Positions 44,263-52,450 of a DNA stretch of 64,000 nucleotides are shown piece after piece (position 1 is the stretch's first letter; each line of letters starts with the position of its first letter). The translations under genes were made by a program, and so were the position numbers. This DNA is from Microvirga thermotolerans (GTDB lineage Bacteria > Pseudomonadota > Alphaproteobacteria > Rhizobiales > Beijerinckiaceae): NCBI RefSeq assembly GCF_009363855.1, contig NZ_CP045423.1, positions 3,750,001 to 3,814,000 on the forward strand, given 5' to 3'. The notes under the pieces are model-generated. The model did no database searches and had not been told where the DNA came from. It worked only from the letters and a program-made list of their open reading frames with translations.

Positions 44263-45102
44263 CTATGCGGCCGCGCGCTTGGCGACGGAGCGCACGCCCT
44301 CGCCGAGCTCCTTCACCAATGTGGTGACGGCCTCGACCGTGCGCGAGGTGGCGCGCCCCTCGGCATCGAGGGTGCCCTTGAGCGCGTCGATGAGCGCCGA
44401 GCCGACCACGACCCCGTCGGCGCCCTTCGCCACCTCCGCCGCGTGGGCACCGCTCTTCACGCCGAAGCCCACCACCACGGGCAGGGGCGTGTGGCGCTTG
44501 ATCCGCTCCACCGCCGCGGCGACCTTGCCGAAATCCGGCGTCGCCGCCCCGGTGATGCCGGTGATGGAAACGTAATAGACGAACCCGGCCGTGTTGGCGA
44601 GCACCGCCGGCAGGCGGCGGTCGTCCGTCGTCGGTGTCGCGAGGCGGATGAAGGCAAGGCCCGCCTTCAGGGCCGGGAGGCACAGCTCCTCGTCCTCCTC
44701 CGGCGGAAGGTCCACCACGATCAGCCCGTCGACGCCCGCTTCCCTTGCGTCGGCGAGGAAGCGGTCAACCCCGTAGACGTAGATCGGGTTGAAATAGCCC
44801 ATGAGGATCACCGGCGTGTCCCGGTCCTCGGCCCGGAAGCGGCGCACGAGGTCGAGGGTCTTCGCCGTGGTCTGGCCGACCTTCAGGGCGCGCAGGCCCG
44901 CCGCCTGGATCGCCGGCCCGTCGGCCATGGGATCCGTGAAGGGCAGGCCGAACTCGACGATGTCGGCCCCGGCCTTCGGCAGGCTCTTCAGGATCGCAAG
45001 GGAGGTCTCCGGATCCGGGTCTCCCGCCATGATGTAGGTCACGAGGGCGGCACGGCCTTCCGCGCGGCACTTCTCGAAACGGGCTTCGATGCGCTTGGTC
45101 AT
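44263..45102 (-). CDS. trpA: Tryptophan synthase alpha subunit
   Basis: A 279-aa TIM barrel that splits indole-3-glycerol phosphate to indole and glyceraldehyde 3-phosphate. The catalytic Glu lies in [20 protein letters not shown] (about residue 50), the second acid in the DLPPEE region ([11 protein letters not shown]), the mobile loop has [11 protein letters not shown], and the phosphate site is [10 protein letters not shown] with [10 protein letters not shown]. It is separated from trpB by about 1 kb that holds an opposite-strand ATPase gene, so it must have its own promoter or depend on read-through. It is followed by accD after 55 bp. Confidence 0.96.
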   Translation of the reverse strand: MTKRIEARFEKCRAEGRAALVTYIMAGDPDPETSLAILKSLPKAGADIVEFGLPFTDPMADGPAIQAAGLRALKVGQTTAKTLDLVRRFRAEDRDTPVILMGYFNPIYVYGVDRFLADAREAGVDGLIVVDLPPEEDEELCLPALKAGLAFIRLATPTTDDRRLPAVLANTAGFVYYVSITGITGAATPDFGKVAAAVERIKRHTPLPVVVGFGVKSGAHAAEVAKGADGVVVGSALIDALKGTLDAEGRATSRTVEAVTTLVKELGEGVRSVAKRAAA

Positions 45103-45225
45103 GGGCGGGTCCTTAGCACGGTCCGGTGCGGAAGTGGACAGGGATCTCGCATCTGCCCATGGCGCCCCTCCCGGGGTATAAGCCGGCCCGGAACTGTTCC
45201 AGGGGCCCTTCGGAGGGCGAATCGC

Positions 45226-45993
45226 ATGGCGAGGACCTACCGGCCGACCCGGCTGCGCGCACCTTATCTGAGGCGCCTGTGGCTCGACGAGGCGCGCATC
45301 GTCGACCGTGCGGTCTATCCCTTCTGTCTCCCGCTCTTCGGAAACCCGGACTTTTCGATGGAGTTCGACCGCGCCGTCACGATCATCGTCGGCGAGAACG
45401 GCGTGGGGAAGTCGACCATCCTTGAGGGGATCGCAGCGCTCGCCGGCTACGACGAGGCCGGCGGCGGAAAGGGCTACCGGCCGGTGGACCATTCCCGGGC
45501 CGTCGAGGCGATGGGCGGCCAGCTCGCCCAGGCCCTTCGCGCCAGCTGGCTGCCGCGGGTCACCAAGGGCTGGTTCTTCAGGGCGGAGAGCTTCTTCACG
45601 GTCTCGCGCTATCTCGACACCGCAGCGCTCGACGCGGGCGAGGCGCCCCCCGATTTCCTCTCGCATTCCCATGGGGAGGGCTTTCTGCGCTTCTTCGAAG
45701 AGCGCTGCGCCAGGCAGGGCCTGTACATCTTCGACGAGCCCGAATCGGCCCTCTCGCCGTCGCGCCAGGTCGAATTCCTCAAGCTGCTGCAAAGGATGGA
45801 TCGGTCCGGCCACTGTCAGGTGATCATGGCGACCCACTCGCCGATCCTCATGGCCTATCCGGGCGCGCGGCTCCTCGGCCTGACGAGATACGGCCTGGAG
45901 CCGGTCCGCCTCGAGGAGACCCGGCATTTCCGCCTGCTGCGGGAATTCTGCCTCGATCCGGAACTCTTCGTCGCGATGATGCTGGACGGCTGA
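45226..45993 (+). CDS. AAA/ABC-type ATPase inserted between trpB and trpA
   Basis: A 255-aa soluble ATPase of the RecF/SMC/ABC superfamily. Walker A is [20 protein letters not shown] (about residues 50-69), signature-like [13 protein letters not shown], Walker [18 protein letters not shown] and switch His in [15 protein letters not shown]. The arm between Walker A and signature is short, with no coiled coil, and there is no TOPRIM or nuclease domain, so it is not a typical OLD protein. Similar small 'predicted ATPases' are widespread and uncharacterised. ATG 45226 has GGAGGG nine bases upstream. It runs opposite to the trp genes; a degenerate repeat half follows at 46012. Confidence 0.78.
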   Translation: MARTYRPTRLRAPYLRRLWLDEARIVDRAVYPFCLPLFGNPDFSMEFDRAVTIIVGENGVGKSTILEGIAALAGYDEAGGGKGYRPVDHSRAVEAMGGQLAQALRASWLPRVTKGWFFRAESFFTVSRYLDTAALDAGEAPPDFLSHSHGEGFLRFFEERCARQGLYIFDEPESALSPSRQVEFLKLLQRMDRSGHCQVIMATHSPILMAYPGARLLGLTRYGLEPVRLEETRHFRLLREFCLDPELFVAMMLDG

Positions 45994-46011
45994 CGGCACG
46001 GCGCCATCCGT

Positions 46012-46047
46012 GTCATTCCGGGGCGCCGCAGCGCGGCCGGAACGACG
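46012..46047. repeat. Degenerate half of the dispersed palindromic repeat
   Basis: GTCATTCCGGGGCGCCGC then GCGGCCGGAACGACGGCG, 18 bp after the ATPase stop, matches the terminal motifs of the composite elements. A further CGTCGTTCCGGCG lies at 46075-46087. It marks the ATPase insertion boundary next to trpB. Confidence 0.5.
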
Positions 46048-46100
46048 GCGCGATGACGGATATCGCGCATCGCCCGTCGTTCCGGCGACGAGGCGAAGCT

Positions 46101-47348
46101 CTACAGCTTCACGCCCAGAATCTCCGCGATCTGCGGAACGTCCTTGTCGCCGCGGCCGCTGATGTTGACGACCATCAGGTGGTCCCTCGGCTTCTTCGGC
46201 GCGAGCTCGACGACCTTGGCGAGGGCGTGGCTCGATTCCAGCGCCGGCAGGATTCCCTCCAGCCGGGAGCAGAGCTGGAAGGCGTCGAGCGCCTCCCGGT
46301 CGGTGGCGGAGATGTACGTCACCCGGCCCACGTCGTGCAGCCAGGCATGCTCCGGCCCGATGCCCGGATAGTCGAGGCCCGCCGAGATCGAGTGGGCGTC
46401 CTGGATCTGCCCGTCCCCGTCCATCAGGAGATAGGTGCGGTTGCCGTGCAGCACGCCCGGCCGCCCGCCCGTGAGCGATGCCGCGTGGAGTTTGTCGAGC
46501 CCGTGGCCCGCCGCCTCGACCCCGTAGATCTCCACGCCCCGGTCGTCGAGGAAGGGATGGAACAGGCCGATGGCGTTGGAGCCGCCGCCGACGCAGGCGA
46601 TCAGCGAATCCGGCAGGCGGCCCTCCGCCTGCAGCATCTGCTCGCGGGTCTCGTTGCCGATGACGCACTGGAAGTCGCGCACCATGGCCGGGTAGGGATG
46701 CGGCCCCGCCACCGTGCCGATGCAGTAGAAGGTGTCGGCCACGTTGGTGACCCAGTCGCGCAGGGCCTCGTTCATGGCGTCCTTGAGGGTGCGGGTGCCG
46801 GACTGCACCGGCACCACCTTGGCGCCCAGCATGTTCATGCGAAACACGTTGGGCTTCTGCCGCTCCACGTCGACGGCGCCCATGTAGACGATGCATTCCA
46901 GCCCGTAGCGGGCGCAGAGGGTCGCGGTCGCGACCCCGTGCTGGCCCGCGCCGGTTTCGGCGATGATGCGCTTCTTGCCCATGCGGCGGGCGAGGAGGAT
47001 CTGCCCCAGCACGTTGTTCACCTTGTGGGCGCCGGTGTGGTTCAGCTCCTCGCGCTTGAAGTAGATCTTGGCCCCGCCCGGCAGGCCGGCGGCGGCCGCG
47101 ACCTCGCGGAGATGCTCGGTCATGCGCTCGGCGAAATAGAGCGGGCTCGGGCGGCCGATATAGGTCGCCATCATCGCCTTCATCTCGGCATGGAAGGCCG
47201 GGTCGGCCTTGGCCTCCTCGTAGGCCTTCTCCAGGTCGAGGATGAGCGGCATCAGGGTCTCGGCCACGAAGCGGCCGCCGAACATGCCGAAATGGCCGCG
47301 CTCGTCCGGGCCGGTGCGGAAGGAATTGGGTTGCGCCTGAGCTGTCAC
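46101..47348 (-). CDS. trpB: Tryptophan synthase beta subunit
   Basis: A 415-aa PLP enzyme that condenses indole and serine. The PLP lysine is in [17 protein letters not shown] (about residue 98), followed by [12 protein letters not shown]. The PLP phosphate loop is [14 protein letters not shown], and [15 protein letters not shown] and [14 protein letters not shown] complete the set. I assign GTG 47348 as start (GGCAGGA upstream), giving [15 protein letters not shown], which matches rhizobial TrpB N-termini; an upstream ATG at 47441 would overlap trpF. It is transcribed after trpF with 73 bp between. Confidence 0.96.
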   Translation of the reverse strand: MTAQAQPNSFRTGPDERGHFGMFGGRFVAETLMPLILDLEKAYEEAKADPAFHAEMKAMMATYIGRPSPLYFAERMTEHLREVAAAAGLPGGAKIYFKREELNHTGAHKVNNVLGQILLARRMGKKRIIAETGAGQHGVATATLCARYGLECIVYMGAVDVERQKPNVFRMNMLGAKVVPVQSGTRTLKDAMNEALRDWVTNVADTFYCIGTVAGPHPYPAMVRDFQCVIGNETREQMLQAEGRLPDSLIACVGGGSNAIGLFHPFLDDRGVEIYGVEAAGHGLDKLHAASLTGGRPGVLHGNRTYLLMDGDGQIQDAHSISAGLDYPGIGPEHAWLHDVGRVTYISATDREALDAFQLCSRLEGILPALESSHALAKVVELAPKKPRDHLMVVNISGRGDKDVPQIAEILGVKL

Positions 47349-47421
47349 GCCTGTCCTGCCTTGCGCTGGAGTGGGAATTCGCCGGAAGCGATAACGGATT
47401 TTCGTCCGGAATGCGCGGGTT

Positions 47422-48090
47422 TTATCGCCGCCCCCCGGCATAGGCGGCGCGGGCCGCGCGCACGAAGGCCTCGATCCGGGCCCGGTCCTTGACGCCGGGG
47501 GCGCTCTCGACCCCCGAGGACACGTCGACCGCCCCCGCCCCGGTGAGGCGGATCGCCTCCGCCACGTTCGCGGGCGTGAGCCCGCCGGAGAGCATGTAGG
47601 ACACGGACGGGTCGAGGGCGGCCAGGAGCCGCCAGTCGAAGGAAAGGCCGTTGCCGCCGGGCAGCGCGCCCGGGGTGCGCGGCGGCTTGGCGTCGAGGAG
47701 GAGGCGGTCGGCCGCCTCCGCGTAGCGCGCCAGCGCCGCGAGATCGGCCTCCTCGGCGATGCCGACCGCCTTGAGGACCGGCCGGCCGAAGCGGTCGCGG
47801 ATCTCCCGCACCCGGTCGGGAGATTCGCTGCCGTGGAGCTGGATCATGTCGGGGTCGAAGGCCTCGACGGCCTCGGCGAGCGCCGCGTCGTCCGGATCGA
47901 CCAGGAGCACGACCCGCTGCGCCCGGCCCCGCGCCTGCCGGGCGAGGTCCCGGCCGCGGTCGAGCTCCACGTGGCGCGGGCTCTTCGGAAAGCGGACGAA
48001 GCCCACGAGGTCGGCGCCCGCATCGAGGGCGGCCTCGAGGGCCTCGGGCGTCGAGATCCCGCAGATCTTGATGAGGCCGTCCCGAAACAT
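47422..48090 (-). CDS. trpF: Phosphoribosylanthranilate isomerase
   Basis: A 222-aa TIM barrel. The N-terminal [19 protein letters not shown] has the catalytic Cys (KICG), and [12 protein letters not shown] follows. The catalytic Asp is in [12 protein letters not shown] (LLDxK), with [14 protein letters not shown] and [15 protein letters not shown] at the phosphate site, all as in TrpF. ATG 48090 gives the conserved start; the frame runs further upstream without similarity. It heads the minus-strand trpF-trpB unit. No TRAP site, leader peptide or trpL-like attenuator was seen upstream. Confidence 0.95.
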   Translation of the reverse strand: MFRDGLIKICGISTPEALEAALDAGADLVGFVRFPKSPRHVELDRGRDLARQARGRAQRVVLLVDPDDAALAEAVEAFDPDMIQLHGSESPDRVREIRDRFGRPVLKAVGIAEEADLAALARYAEAADRLLLDAKPPRTPGALPGGNGLSFDWRLLAALDPSVSYMLSGGLTPANVAEAIRLTGAGAVDVSSGVESAPGVKDRARIEAFVRAARAAYAGGRR

Positions 48091-48380
48091 CTTCGAGCAT
48101 GGTCCCTGGTTCAGGACTGGAGCACGGGTGCCTGCGGACCCGAAGGGCCGCACCGGCGAAGTCCGGGCGCCATTCCGCACGATGCGCCGATCTCTTGTCG
48201 GTTAGCGATAAACGGGTCCGTCCACAAGCCCGACCCGGCCGGTGCCGATCGGGCGTTCCGTCACAGGCCCTCAAGGGACCGAGAGGTCGGCAGGCGCATC
48301 GCCCGAAGGATCTCTTGCGCCCTTGCCTTTCCGGATCGGCCAGTTCGGGCGCGGCGATCCCGGGTTCGATCCCATGCTCA
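48091..48380. other. Intergenic region upstream of trpF
   Basis: About 290 bp with no supported gene. It should hold the trpF promoter on the minus strand. A GGGTTCGATCCC stretch near 48362 resembles a tRNA T-arm, but the rest of a tRNA fold is missing. Plus-strand frames here have no coding features. Confidence 0.4.
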
Positions 48381-48408
48381 TTGACAAGCTTATGTCATGA
48401 TATAGCAT
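48381..48408 (+). promoter_or_regulatory. Sigma-70-type promoter for the GG-leader peptide
   Basis: TTGACA at 48381-48386, a 16-bp spacer and TAGCAT at 48403-48408 (overlapping TATAGC). The stretch is markedly AT-rich against its surroundings and lies 45 bases before the ATG of the small peptide. The -35 is a perfect consensus; the -10 is weaker. Confidence 0.55.
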
Positions 48409-48452
48409 TCATCTACCTGCAGAGGGCAGGATCATTCTCAAAGGACGTTCGC

Positions 48453-48674
48453 ATGACCGCTTATGAGTTGAACGAACAGGAACTCGGCCAGGTCGCCGGA
48501 GGGGCTCCCATCATTGTCTATGCCGCCCCGATCACCTTCGATCTGCGGGAAACCTATGCCATGCCCGTGGTCCGCGCGCGTCCTATCGTGTTGGATCTCA
48601 GAGATCCCACGGTCGTGCGCGCCGCGCCGATCGTCATCGATATCCGCCCTAGAAAGAGAAAAGGCGGCCGTTGA
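48453..48674 (+). CDS. Double-glycine-leader peptide with repeated PIxxD(L/I)R core
   Basis: A 73-aa peptide. Residues 1-17 (MTAYELNEQELGQVAGG) match the double-glycine leader rule exactly: Leu -12, Glu -8, Leu -7, Val -4, Gly -2, Gly -1. The 56-residue core contains an API start and three spaced repeats: PITFDLR (26-32), PIVLDLR (44-50) and PIVIDIR (59-65), ending in a basic tail RKRKGGR. The repeats use different codons, so the likeness is kept at protein level. AAAGGACG precedes the ATG. GG leaders are cut by C39-peptidase ABC exporters, and many such precursors are bacteriocins or modified peptides. No exporter or modifying enzyme is in the window, and the core lacks the Cys/Ser/Thr pattern of lanthipeptides. 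Function unknown. Confidence 0.65.
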   Translation: MTAYELNEQELGQVAGGAPIIVYAAPITFDLRETYAMPVVRARPIVLDLRDPTVVRAAPIVIDIRPRKRKGGR

Positions 48675-49059
48675 GTCGTTGCGTCCGCGACCGGCACCGT
48701 ATCGTCCCCTGCTTCGATCGACGCGCGACGCCACGGCCTTCCAGGGGACAATCCATCGAGACCGGCTTGCGATTCCAGCAGAGCGCAAGCCGGTCCTGGA
48801 GCATCGGGCGCAAAAGCGGGAGCCGGTTTTGCGCGAAAGAGGTTCGGAAGCAAAAGCCTCTCGACAGCAAAAGCCTGGAGCACCGGACGTCAATTCGAAC
48901 TCACCTCCGATGCTCCGGGAGCCTTACATGCCGCATGTTCCCATGGAACCTAAAGGCCGCGCTGGCAACGCGAAGGGCCATGCCCATGGCGCGAAGGGCC
49001 GTGCCCGCGAAAACCGGTTCCGGCTTCTCCTGAACACGCCCCGATAACCCGCCGGATTC
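48675..49059. other. Repeat-rich gap downstream of the peptide gene
   Basis: 385 bp without a gene. It contains the second copy of the family-2 hairpin repeat (48797-48916) and a 21-bp near-tandem at 48970-49011 (units starting GCGAAGGGCC). Open frames across it are short and lack ribosome sites, so I read it as non-coding. Confidence 0.5.
48797..48916. repeat. Dispersed hairpin repeat (family 2, copy 2)
   Basis: TGGAGCATCGGGCGCAA, then GGGAGCCGGTTTTGCGCG at 48797-48840, matches 24629-24674. GCGCAAAA and TTTTGCGC form the hairpin arms. The outer sequence GGAGCATCGG (48798-48807) pairs with CCGATGCTCC (48907-48916), so the whole 120 bp can close into a long stem-loop. Confidence 0.6.
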
Positions 49060-50052
49060 TCAGGCGACCGTCGACGGTTTCGAGTCGACACCCTGCCCGA
49101 TCACCTGCGGCGCGGTTCCGATCCGGCGCCACACCAACATGGCCGCCGCCAGGTCCTCCAGCGCAGTCCCCACCGACTTGAACACGGTGATCGTCCTGTC
49201 ATCCCGCTGCGGCGGACGGCGGCAGAGGTCGGACAAGGTGCCGCGCACATGGCCCTCCGCTATCGCGCCGCTCCGGATGGCGACGGCCACGTCTCCGCCC
49301 TCGGTCTTGGCAGCCTCCGTGTCGATATAGACCTGGCCCCGGCGAAGCGCCTCGTCGTCGGCCTCGCGCATCTTGAGATTGAAGGCCCCGACGAGATCGA
49401 GATGCGCCCCCTCCTTCAGCCAGGCGCCCCTGACGATAGGCGCGGTGGACAGCGTGGCGCAGGAGACGAGATCGGCCTCGCGCACCGCCGCTTCCAGATC
49501 CGTCGCGGCGCTGACGGGAAGCCCCTCGCCGCGAAGCTGCGCCGCCACCTCCTCGGCCTTCTCGGGCCGATGATTCCACAAGGAGACCTCGCGGATCGGG
49601 CGCTGGCTCATATGGGCGCGGATGAGGAAGGGCGCGAGGGCGCCCGCCCCCACCATCACCATGCGGCCGGCATCCGCGCGGGCGAGGTGCCGCGCCGCCA
49701 GCGCCGAGGCGGCCGCGGTGCGCCAGACCGTGAGGCGCGTGCCGTCGAGCACGGCCACGGGCTCGCCCGTCCCGCCGTCCATCAGGAGATACGAGCCCAT
49801 GACGCTGGGAAGGTTCTTCCTGCCGTTCTCCGGAAATACGGAAACCACCTTCACGCCGACGAAGGCGTCCGCCGTGGCAGGCCCCGTCCAGGACGGCATC
49901 AGCAGCAGGGTGCCGCGCCCCCCCGTGCGCTCGATCTCGTGATGATGCCGAACGGGCGTGACCATGTCGGCCCGAAAGGCGGCGCCGAGGGCCTCGACCA
50001 GATCCGGAAAGGCGAGAACCCGGTCGATCTCCGCGGAAGCGATGACGCGCAT
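49060..50052 (-). CDS. Ornithine cyclodeaminase / mu-crystallin family protein
   Basis: A 330-aa NAD(P)-dependent enzyme homologue. An N-terminal dimerisation half contains GGRGTLLLMPSW and VGVKVVSVFPENGRKNLPSV, whose Lys (GVKVVS) contacts substrate in the family. The Rossmann loop is VMVGAGALAPFLIRAH (GAGxxA). ADLVSCATLSTAPIV and HLDLVGAFNLKMREADDE (normally G-ADxxxxRE) are also typical. Members act as ornithine or lysine cyclodeaminases, alanine dehydrogenases, ketimine reductases or imine-forming enzymes, and which applies here cannot be told. It is transcribed toward the repeat-rich gap and follows the lapA-ihfB-sppA set, 7 bp after the LapA-domain gene. Confidence 0.85.
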   Translation of the reverse strand: MRVIASAEIDRVLAFPDLVEALGAAFRADMVTPVRHHHEIERTGGRGTLLLMPSWTGPATADAFVGVKVVSVFPENGRKNLPSVMGSYLLMDGGTGEPVAVLDGTRLTVWRTAAASALAARHLARADAGRMVMVGAGALAPFLIRAHMSQRPIREVSLWNHRPEKAEEVAAQLRGEGLPVSAATDLEAAVREADLVSCATLSTAPIVRGAWLKEGAHLDLVGAFNLKMREADDEALRRGQVYIDTEAAKTEGGDVAVAIRSGAIAEGHVRGTLSDLCRRPPQRDDRTITVFKSVGTALEDLAAAMLVWRRIGTAPQVIGQGVDSKPSTVA

Positions 50053-50059
50053 GGGGGCT

Positions 50060-50410
50060 CTAGAAGGTGGGGGTCTGCGACGGGGGAAGGGAGGGCAGGG
50101 TCGAGCCCGTCCGGCTCTGCGCCCGCAGGCGCTCGGCCTCGCTGCGCAGCTGGCTCACCTCCCGGCGGAACGCGCGGCGCGCGCGCCGGTGCTTGCCCTG
50201 GGCGAGCCAGGTCGCCGCGCCGCCGATCACCACGCCGACCATGACGGCGGCGAAGATCACGGCGAAGAGCGGCAGCTGAACCGCGAATTCCGGCGCCTCG
50301 CGGGAGAACGGATCGAGGGAGAGGGTCACCGGCGAGCGGTTGGCGACCGCCAGCAGCACGACCAGGACCGCCACGGGCAAAAGAACGAGCGCCTTGAGAA
50401 ACCGAATCAC
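50060..50410 (-). CDS. LapA-domain (DUF1049) membrane protein
   Basis: A 116-aa inner-membrane protein with two hydrophobic segments, VLLPVAVLVVLLAVAN (about 9-24) and LPLFAVIFAAVMVGVVIGGA (about 46-65). Between them is the SPVTLSLDPF motif of the LapA/DUF1049 family. A basic coiled tail follows (RRARRAFRREVSQLRSEAER) and a Pro-rich end. E. coli LapA works in lipopolysaccharide assembly; that role is only a family inference here. It is in the usual order sppA-ihfB-lapA, 27 bp after ihfB. Confidence 0.88.
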   Translation of the reverse strand: MIRFLKALVLLPVAVLVVLLAVANRSPVTLSLDPFSREAPEFAVQLPLFAVIFAAVMVGVVIGGAATWLAQGKHRRARRAFRREVSQLRSEAERLRAQSRTGSTLPSLPPSQTPTF

Positions 50411-50437
50411 GAACCTCTCCTGTCCCGGATCGATGCG

Positions 50438-50749
50438 CTACTGCGCGACTGCGGCCTTGAGGGGCTTCGGCGCGGGGTTGAGGCGCTGGCGCATCTCCTT
50501 GCCGGTCTTGAAGACGGGCACGACCTTCTCCGAGATCCGGACCGATTCGCCCGTGCGGGGGTTGCGCCCGGTCCGCGCGTCCCGCTTCTTGACGGAGAAG
50601 GCGCCGAAGCCGCGCAGCTCCACCCGGTCCCCACGCGCCAGGGCATCCGCGATGGTGTCGAGGATCGCATTCACGATGTTCTCGACGTCTCTCTGGTACA
50701 GATGCGGGTTCTGTTCGGCGATCTTGAGCACCAGTTCGGATTTGATCAT
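50438..50749 (-). CDS. ihfB: Integration host factor beta subunit
   Basis: A 103-aa HU/IHF-fold DNA-bending protein. [26 protein letters not shown] is the N-terminal helical part (quoted here as [18 protein letters not shown]). The beta-ribbon arm contains [11 protein letters not shown], whose conserved Pro intercalates [17 protein letters not shown] is the saddle signature. The start ATG 50749 and length match rhizobial IhfB. It partners IhfA in recombination and promoter bending. It lies between sppA and the LapA-domain gene. Confidence 0.95.
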   Translation of the reverse strand: MIKSELVLKIAEQNPHLYQRDVENIVNAILDTIADALARGDRVELRGFGAFSVKKRDARTGRNPRTGESVRISEKVVPVFKTGKEMRQRLNPAPKPLKAAVAQ

Positions 50750-50774
50750 TGGGCGTTATATCTTTGATGCATCT

Positions 50775-51737
50775 TTACTTTTCGGAAGGGTGCCAGACGG
50801 CCAGGAGACCGTCAAGCCGCGCCGCCTCCATGCCCGAGGCGCTCCGGCGCAGGGCGTCGGCCAGGCTTTCGAAGCCCATCAGATCGGCTCCGGCGACGGC
50901 CAGCGCAAAGATCGACAGGTCCCGGTCCCCGCGCGGCTTCCAGTCGCGCACGGGCAGGTTCGATCGCACGCCCTTCTCCCGTTCGAGCCAGGCGATGGCG
51001 TCGCGCTCCGTGCCGAGCGCGTCCACGAGCTTGAGGGCGACGCCCTGGTGGCCGCTGAAGACCTGGCCCGTGGACACCGCCGCGAGCTCCGCGTCGCTCA
51101 TGCGCCGCCGCTCCCGGACGAGGCGCTTGAACCAGTCGTAGGTGTCGCTCACCACCGCGGCGACGGCGGCGCGGGCCTCGGGACTCGTGGGGGTGAAGGG
51201 GTTCGGCTCCGCCTTGAGGGGCGCCGACTTGATCGCCTCCACCTTGACCCCGACATGGCCCAGGAGCCCGGACAGGTCCGGATACTGGAAGAGGACGCCG
51301 ATGGAGCCGACGATGGAGGTCTCCCGGGCGACGATGTGGTCCGTCGCCATGGCCGTGATGTAGGCGCCCGAGGCCGCCGTCCCGTCCACGAAGGCGACGA
51401 CCGGCTTCTTCTCCGCGAGGCGGCGGATGTTGCGGAAGAGTTCCTCCGAGCCGGTGGTGGTGCCGCCGGGACTGTTGATGGAGATCACCACCCCGGCCAC
51501 CGAGGGCGCCTTGCCGACCCGCTCCATCAGGTCGGCCATGCGCTGGCTGCCGGTGATGAGGCCGTCCACCGAGATGCGCGCCACGTGGGAGCCCGCGCCG
51601 AAGCCGACGCGGTCGGAGGCGGAATAGCCGAGGGCGAGGACGGCGGCGATGAGGGCGAGCACCCCCACGACGCGCCAGAAGGTGATCTTGCGGCGCAGGC
51701 GGCGGCGGTCGGCGATGGCTTCGGCGTCGATCGGCAT
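50775..51737 (-). CDS. sppA: Signal peptide peptidase SppA
   Basis: A 320-aa membrane-anchored serine protease of the short (about 36 kDa) SppA class. One N-terminal TM helix (VVGVLALIAAVLALGYSA, about 23-40) precedes a ClpP/crotonase-like domain: VAGVVISINSPGGTTTGSEE, then VVAFVDGTAASGAYITAMATD with the nucleophile Ser in ASGAYI, and SIVGSIGVLFQYPDL. IKSAPLKAEPNPF contains the Lys base region (Ser-Lys dyad). It cleaves residual signal peptides in the membrane. The genes sppA, ihfB and lapA run consecutively on the minus strand. Confidence 0.94.
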   Translation of the reverse strand: MPIDAEAIADRRRLRRKITFWRVVGVLALIAAVLALGYSASDRVGFGAGSHVARISVDGLITGSQRMADLMERVGKAPSVAGVVISINSPGGTTTGSEELFRNIRRLAEKKPVVAFVDGTAASGAYITAMATDHIVARETSIVGSIGVLFQYPDLSGLLGHVGVKVEAIKSAPLKAEPNPFTPTSPEARAAVAAVVSDTYDWFKRLVRERRRMSDAELAAVSTGQVFSGHQGVALKLVDALGTERDAIAWLEREKGVRSNLPVRDWKPRGDRDLSIFALAVAGADLMGFESLADALRRSASGMEAARLDGLLAVWHPSEK

Positions 51738-51918
51738 CGGTTTCGTCTCGTGTGTCGCGGCAAGCGCGGAGGCTTCACCCTGGGCTCCTTTTCCGGATTC
51801 GGCGAATCCGGAAAACGTCGCAAGGGCCTTTGCGGCGACTCGGACCCGGGAGAAAGCCCTTGCAGCGGAACCAGATAGGGCATCGCGCGCCGCGTGCCAA
51901 TGAGGGGATGGCCGGTTT

Positions 51919-52317
51919 CTAGAACCTCGCGCGGGGCCAGAACGTCCACCCCAAGGCCAGCACGGCTACGATCCAGAGCGTGACGATGGCCATGGCAGCC
52001 ATGCGGCTCGCCGGGCGCTCCTGCAGGGCCGCAGCCTTCCGCCGCAGGTCGTTCATGACGGGTGGCGGGATCAGCCGGACCGCGAGGAGAATGCCGAGGG
52101 GGACGAGGAGAAGGTCGTCGAGGTAGCCGAGAACGGGGATGAAGTCGGGAATGAGGTCGACGGGGCTCAGCGCATAGGCCGCCACGAGCCCGGCCACGAG
52201 TTTGGCGGAGAGCGGCACACGCGGGTCGCGCGCCGCAAGATGGAGCGCGACGATGTCGGTCTTGACCGCTCGCGCCCAGCGGCGGGCGCGGGTCAGGGCA
52301 CGTGTCGGGCCTTTCAT
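51919..52317 (-). CDS. DUF1232 (YkvA) family membrane protein
   Basis: A 132-aa small membrane protein. The DUF1232 hallmark is VPLSAKLVAGLVAAYALSPV then DLIPDFIPVLGYLDDLLL (D-LIPDFIPxxGxxDD), with two hydrophobic stretches plus a C-terminal TM segment (MAIVTLWIVAVLALGWTFW). The function of the family is unknown. ATG 52317 was chosen because it begins just after the rpsA terminator; an earlier ATG would overlap that hairpin. It is divergent from nothing and is likely monocistronic. Confidence 0.85.
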   Translation of the reverse strand: MKGPTRALTRARRWARAVKTDIVALHLAARDPRVPLSAKLVAGLVAAYALSPVDLIPDFIPVLGYLDDLLLVPLGILLAVRLIPPPVMNDLRRKAAALQERPASRMAAMAIVTLWIVAVLALGWTFWPRARF

Positions 52318-52364
52318 GTCGGACCGCCGTTCTCCTCGTGCAATCGGCCGCCACCCCCGGAAGC

Positions 52365-52393
52365 AAAAAACCCGCGCGGACATCCGCGCGGGT
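52365..52393 (-). terminator. Rho-independent terminator after rpsA
   Basis: On the minus strand, stem ACCCGCGCGGA / TCCGCGCGGGT with a two-base loop is followed by a T-run, 58 bp after the rpsA stop. Confidence 0.88.
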
Positions 52394-52450
52394 TCCGAAA
52401 GAGGATCTCCGGACCGGGGTCCGGGGACGGTCGGGCGGCTTGCCGCCCGA

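Noticed and set aside
48340..48380. A tRNA-like T-arm (GGGTTCGATCCC)
   Set aside because: No matching acceptor stem, anticodon arm or D-arm could be found on either side; it looks like chance in GC-rich sequence.
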